Assembly (NCBI GenBank): GCA_016194625.1
Contig: JACQBB010000010.1
Span: 1-7,279 of the forward strand
From: Elusimicrobiota bacterium
Lineage (GTDB): Bacteria; Elusimicrobiota; Elusimicrobia; UBA1565; UBA9628
DNA length: 7,279 nt
Direction: 5' to 3'
Positions 5,023 to 7,279 of the stretch are shown here, piece by piece; the first letter of the stretch is position 1; every line of letters begins with the position of its first letter. The notes beneath the pieces were generated by a model that was given only the letters and a program-made list of their open reading frames with translations, made no database searches and was not told where the DNA came from. The position numbers and the translations under genes are program-made.

Positions 5023-6363
5023 CTAAGCCAGCGCGGTCAGGCTCTCGTCCAGGATCTCGAGGCCCTTGTCCACGTCATGCTCGTCGAGCACGAGGGGCGG
5101 GGCGATGCGGATCGTGGACTTGCCGCAGCCGAGCAGGAGCAGGCCCTTCGAGAAGGCGACCTTCTCCAGCTCGCCGACGAGCTCGGACGCGGGCTCCTTG
5201 GTCTTGCGGTCCTTGACGAACTCGACGCCGATGAACAGGCCGACGCCGCGGACGTCGCCGATGACCTCGTGCTTGGCCTGCAGCTTCTTGAGGCCCGCCA
5301 GCAGGCGCTCGCCCATCTTCTTGGCGTTGGCGGCGAGCTCGCTCTCGACGAGCTCGAGCGTGGCGAGCGCGGACGCGCAGGCGACGGGGTTGCCGCCGTA
5401 GGTCGAGCCGTGCGAGCCGCGCGGCCAGGTCATCACCGACTCCTTGGCGATGATCGCGCCGATCGGCATGCCGGAGCCCAGGCCCTTGGCCGACAGGATC
5501 ACGTCGGGCTCCACGCCGTAGTGGTCGGCCGCCCACATCCTGCCGGTGCGGCCGACGCCGGTCTGGATCTCGTCGAAGACCAGGACGATGCCGTACTCGT
5601 CGCAGATCGCGCGCCAGAACTCCAGGAACTCCTTGTGCGGCAGCGCGTAGCCGCCCTCGCCCTGCATCGGCTCCATGAACACGGCGGCGACCTCGTCGGG
5701 CGACACCTGGGTCTCGAACAGCTGGTGCGCGGCCTTCACGCAGTCCTCGAGCGTGTTGTGGTACGGGTTGTGGAACGGCAGGTGGTACACGCCCGGCAGC
5801 AGCGGGCCGAAGCCCTTGCGGTACTTCACCTTGGAGCTCGACAGCGACATCGCCGCGTAGGAGCGGCCGTGGAAGGCGTTGTGGAAGGAGATCAGCGCGT
5901 GGCGCTTGGTGTGGTGGCGCGCCAGCTTCACCGCGCCCTCGACCGCCTCGGTGCCCGAGTTGGTCAGGAACACGCGGCGCTTCTCCTTGCCCTTGACCGA
6001 CTTGGCCAGCTTCTCGACCAGGTCCGAGAAGCCCTCGTAGTAGAAGTCCGTGCCGCACATGTGCAGGAACTTGCCGGCCGCCTCCTGGATCGCCGCGGTC
6101 ACCTTCGGGTGCGCGTAGCCCGTCGAGGACACCGCGATGCCCGCCATCCAGTCGATGAAGCGGTTGCCGTCCACGTCCTCGACCATCGCGCCCTTGCCGC
6201 TGGCGATGACGAGCGGGTACTCCTTGATGTAGGACGGCGACGCGTTCGCGGCGTCGCGCGCGATGACCGCCTTGCCCTTCGGGCCGGGCGGGGGGACGAC
6301 GATGCGCGGGTAGTCGTGCGCGGACGCCTTCGGGGACTTCGCGGGGGCGGTCTTGGTGGCCAT
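5023..6363 (-). CDS. Class III PLP-dependent aminotransferase (4-aminobutyrate / acetylornithine aminotransferase family)
   Basis: A 446-residue cytoplasmic enzyme that transfers an amino group, usually the terminal one of GABA, ornithine, 5-aminovalerate or lysine, to 2-oxoglutarate. All class III marks are present: GNRFIDWMAGIAV (66-78), TNSGTEAVEGAVKLAR (134-149, phosphate binding), HNAFHGRS (161-168), MEPMQGEGGY (230-239), VFDEIQTGVGRTG (262-274, with Asp264 contacting the pyridine ring), SAKGLGSGMPIGA (291-303, Lys293 as the Schiff-base lysine) and HGSTYGGNPVACA (318-330). The length is normal. The first 16 residues are rich in Lys and Ala and not part of the fold. It starts 12 nt after the aldehyde dehydrogenase stop with an AAAGGA ribosome binding site. 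The pairing with a semialdehyde dehydrogenase favours an omega-amino acid as substrate over a biosynthetic acetylornithine role. Some close relatives are racemases, so the exact substrate is open. Confidence 0.92.
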   Translation of the reverse strand: MATKTAPAKSPKASAHDYPRIVVPPPGPKGKAVIARDAANASPSYIKEYPLVIASGKGAMVEDVDGNRFIDWMAGIAVSSTGYAHPKVTAAIQEAAGKFLHMCGTDFYYEGFSDLVEKLAKSVKGKEKRRVFLTNSGTEAVEGAVKLARHHTKRHALISFHNAFHGRSYAAMSLSSSKVKYRKGFGPLLPGVYHLPFHNPYHNTLEDCVKAAHQLFETQVSPDEVAAVFMEPMQGEGGYALPHKEFLEFWRAICDEYGIVLVFDEIQTGVGRTGRMWAADHYGVEPDVILSAKGLGSGMPIGAIIAKESVMTWPRGSHGSTYGGNPVACASALATLELVESELAANAKKMGERLLAGLKKLQAKHEVIGDVRGVGLFIGVEFVKDRKTKEPASELVGELEKVAFSKGLLLLGCGKSTIRIAPPLVLDEHDVDKGLEILDESLTALA

Positions 6364-6371
6364 GACGATGT

Positions 6372-6377
6372 TCCTTT
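6372..6377 (-). promoter_or_regulatory. Shine-Dalgarno of the aminotransferase, overlapping the upstream stop codon
   Basis: AAAGGA on the minus strand ends 8 nt before the ATG at 6363 and shares two bases with the TAA stop (6378-6376) of the dehydrogenase. It is the clearest ribosome binding site in the window and fixes the aminotransferase start. It contrasts with the genes that have a promoter directly at the ATG and no such site. Confidence 0.75.
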
Positions 6378-7279
6378 ATTCCATGATGGTGCGGCTCTGC
6401 TCGCGCATGAACTGCGTGACGTAGTAGGGGCCGCAGCCGCCCTTGCCCGTCGAGCCCGAGCCCTTCCAGCCGCAGAACGACTGCACGCCGGGCCAGGCGC
6501 CGGTGGTGGCGCCGGTCGGGCGGTTGGCGTAGCACACGCCGGCCTCGATCTCGTCGAAGTACTTCGAGATCTCGTCCTTCTTGGCGGTGAAGATGCCGGC
6601 CGTCAGGCCGTACTCGGCGCGGTTCGACTCGGCGATGGCCTGGTCGATGTCCTTGACCTTGCCCACCGCGAGGATGGGGACGAATAGCTCGCGCATGAAG
6701 ATCTCGTGGTCCAGCGGCAGCTCGACGACGGTCGGCTCGACGAAGTGGCCCTTGTCGAAGACGCCGCCCTTCAGGCGGCCGCCGCCGACGAGGATCTTGC
6801 CGCCCTTCTTGGCGGACTCGATCGCGCCCTCGAAGGTCTTGACCGCCTTCGCGTTGACCACGGGGCCGAAGAACACGTCCTTCTGCGACGGGTCGCCGCT
6901 GACGATCGCCTTGGTCTTCTCGACGAGCTTGGCGACGAACGCGTCGTACACCTTCTGGTGGACGTACACGCGCGAGCAGGCCGAGCACTTCTGGCCCTGC
7001 AGGCCGAACGCGGACTTCATCACGCCCTGGGCGGCGTCGTCCAGGTTCGCCGTCTCGGACACGTAGGTCGGGTTCTTGCCGCCCAGCTCCATCAGCGCGG
7101 GCTTCGGGTAGACGGAGGAGAACTCCTTGACCATCTTCATCCCGATCTCCTTCGAGCCGGTGAAGACGATGCCGTCCACGCCGGGGTGCTTCCAGAACGA
7201 GTCGCCGATCACCGAGCCCAGGCCGGTGACGAAGCTGAACAGCCCGCCGGGGATGCCCGCCGCCTTGTAGCACTCGTAC
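6376..7279 (-). CDS. Aldehyde dehydrogenase, glutamate-semialdehyde (1-pyrroline-5-carboxylate) dehydrogenase-like, 5' end outside window
   Basis: The C-terminal 300 residues of an NAD(P)-dependent aldehyde dehydrogenase. The reading frame stays open to the window edge, so roughly the first 200-240 residues, including most of the cofactor-binding part, are missing. Counting from the first visible residue: FTGSKEIG (39-46, cofactor site), MELGGKNPTYV (63-73, Glu64 as general base), GQKCSACSRVYV (95-106, Cys98 as nucleophile) and EIFMRELFVPILAV for the usual E-F-P region. The C-terminal motif is NRPTGATTGAWPGVQ, GWKGSGSTGK, GPYYVTQFMREQSRT. That ending is typical, as I recall, of the P5C dehydrogenase-like group that oxidises glutamate semialdehyde to glutamate. 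Two positions I expect to be Gly are Cys here (SFCGW and GGCGPYY). It is followed after 12 nt by the aminotransferase, whose aldehyde product it probably oxidises. The substrate is inferred from family and neighbour only. Confidence 0.9.
   Translation of the reverse strand, partial: YECYKAAGIPGGLFSFVTGLGSVIGDSFWKHPGVDGIVFTGSKEIGMKMVKEFSSVYPKPALMELGGKNPTYVSETANLDDAAQGVMKSAFGLQGQKCSACSRVYVHQKVYDAFVAKLVEKTKAIVSGDPSQKDVFFGPVVNAKAVKTFEGAIESAKKGGKILVGGGRLKGGVFDKGHFVEPTVVELPLDHEIFMRELFVPILAVGKVKDIDQAIAESNRAEYGLTAGIFTAKKDEISKYFDEIEAGVCYANRPTGATTGAWPGVQSFCGWKGSGSTGKGGCGPYYVTQFMREQSRTIME

Noticed and set aside
4561..6687. Long plus-strand open frame of 708 codons opposite the aminotransferase
   Set aside because: It is antisense to a fully motif-supported aminotransferase, and its His/Arg/Val-rich composition is a by-product of GC-rich codons.
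5075..7273. Long minus-strand open frame of 732 codons over the aminotransferase and dehydrogenase
   Set aside because: It is a second frame on the same strand as two clear enzymes; Arg-rich and without motifs.
1..7279. CRISPR array, tRNA or rRNA gene, insertion sequence, phage or toxin-antitoxin genes
   Set aside because: I found no spaced repeat array, cloverleaf, conserved rRNA segment, transposase motif or terminal inverted repeats on reading both strands.

Overview
This is a GC-rich bacterial window (third codon positions almost all G or C, Lys nearly always AAG). It carries eight protein-coding genes and no RNA gene, CRISPR array, insertion sequence or prophage gene that I can see. I cannot name the phylum from sequence alone. 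The clearest organism-level clue is promoter layout: three genes have a -10-like hexamer (TATCCT, TATACT, TAGAAT) ending only 6-7 nt before the ATG, with a possible -35 exactly 17 bp further upstream and no usable Shine-Dalgarno. This arrangement predicts leaderless mRNAs, as known from Deinococcus and Actinobacteria. One operon-internal gene instead has a good Shine-Dalgarno, so both initiation modes seem to coexist.

Plus strand, 1-2393: two genes for exported proteins, each with its own putative promoter. The first (97-660) is a thioredoxin/TlpA-fold protein whose CxxC motif is replaced, leaving the mature protein without cysteine. The second (735-2393) is a 552-residue exported protein with two lytic-transglycosylase-like (SLT) domains; the first lacks the catalytic Glu and the second keeps it. 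Both genes therefore hold an enzyme fold that looks catalytically dead.

Minus strand, 7279 down to 2390: a tightly packed run of six genes. In transcription order they are an aldehyde dehydrogenase of the glutamate-semialdehyde (P5C) dehydrogenase type (cut by the window end), a class III PLP aminotransferase, a small membrane-anchored protein of unknown function, an HTTM-like polytopic membrane protein overlapping it by ATGA, a CoA-transferase alpha-type subunit with its own putative promoter, and an AlkA-type DNA glycosylase that meets the SLT gene tail to tail with a 4-nt overlap. The aminotransferase and dehydrogenase form an obvious catabolic pair: amino group removal from an omega-amino acid, then oxidation of the semialdehyde. 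The CoA-transferase could activate the resulting acid, but its partner subunit is not in the window.

Two minus-strand genes (the small membrane protein and the glycosylase) have sensible N-terminal sequence extending upstream of the only in-frame ATG/GTG/TTG start. Their true starts are uncertain and could be non-canonical or affected by sequence error. I see no convincing new defence or mobile system. The most interesting points are the leaderless promoter pattern, the paired catalytically degenerate exported proteins, the start-codon anomaly and the HTTM/small-protein pair.
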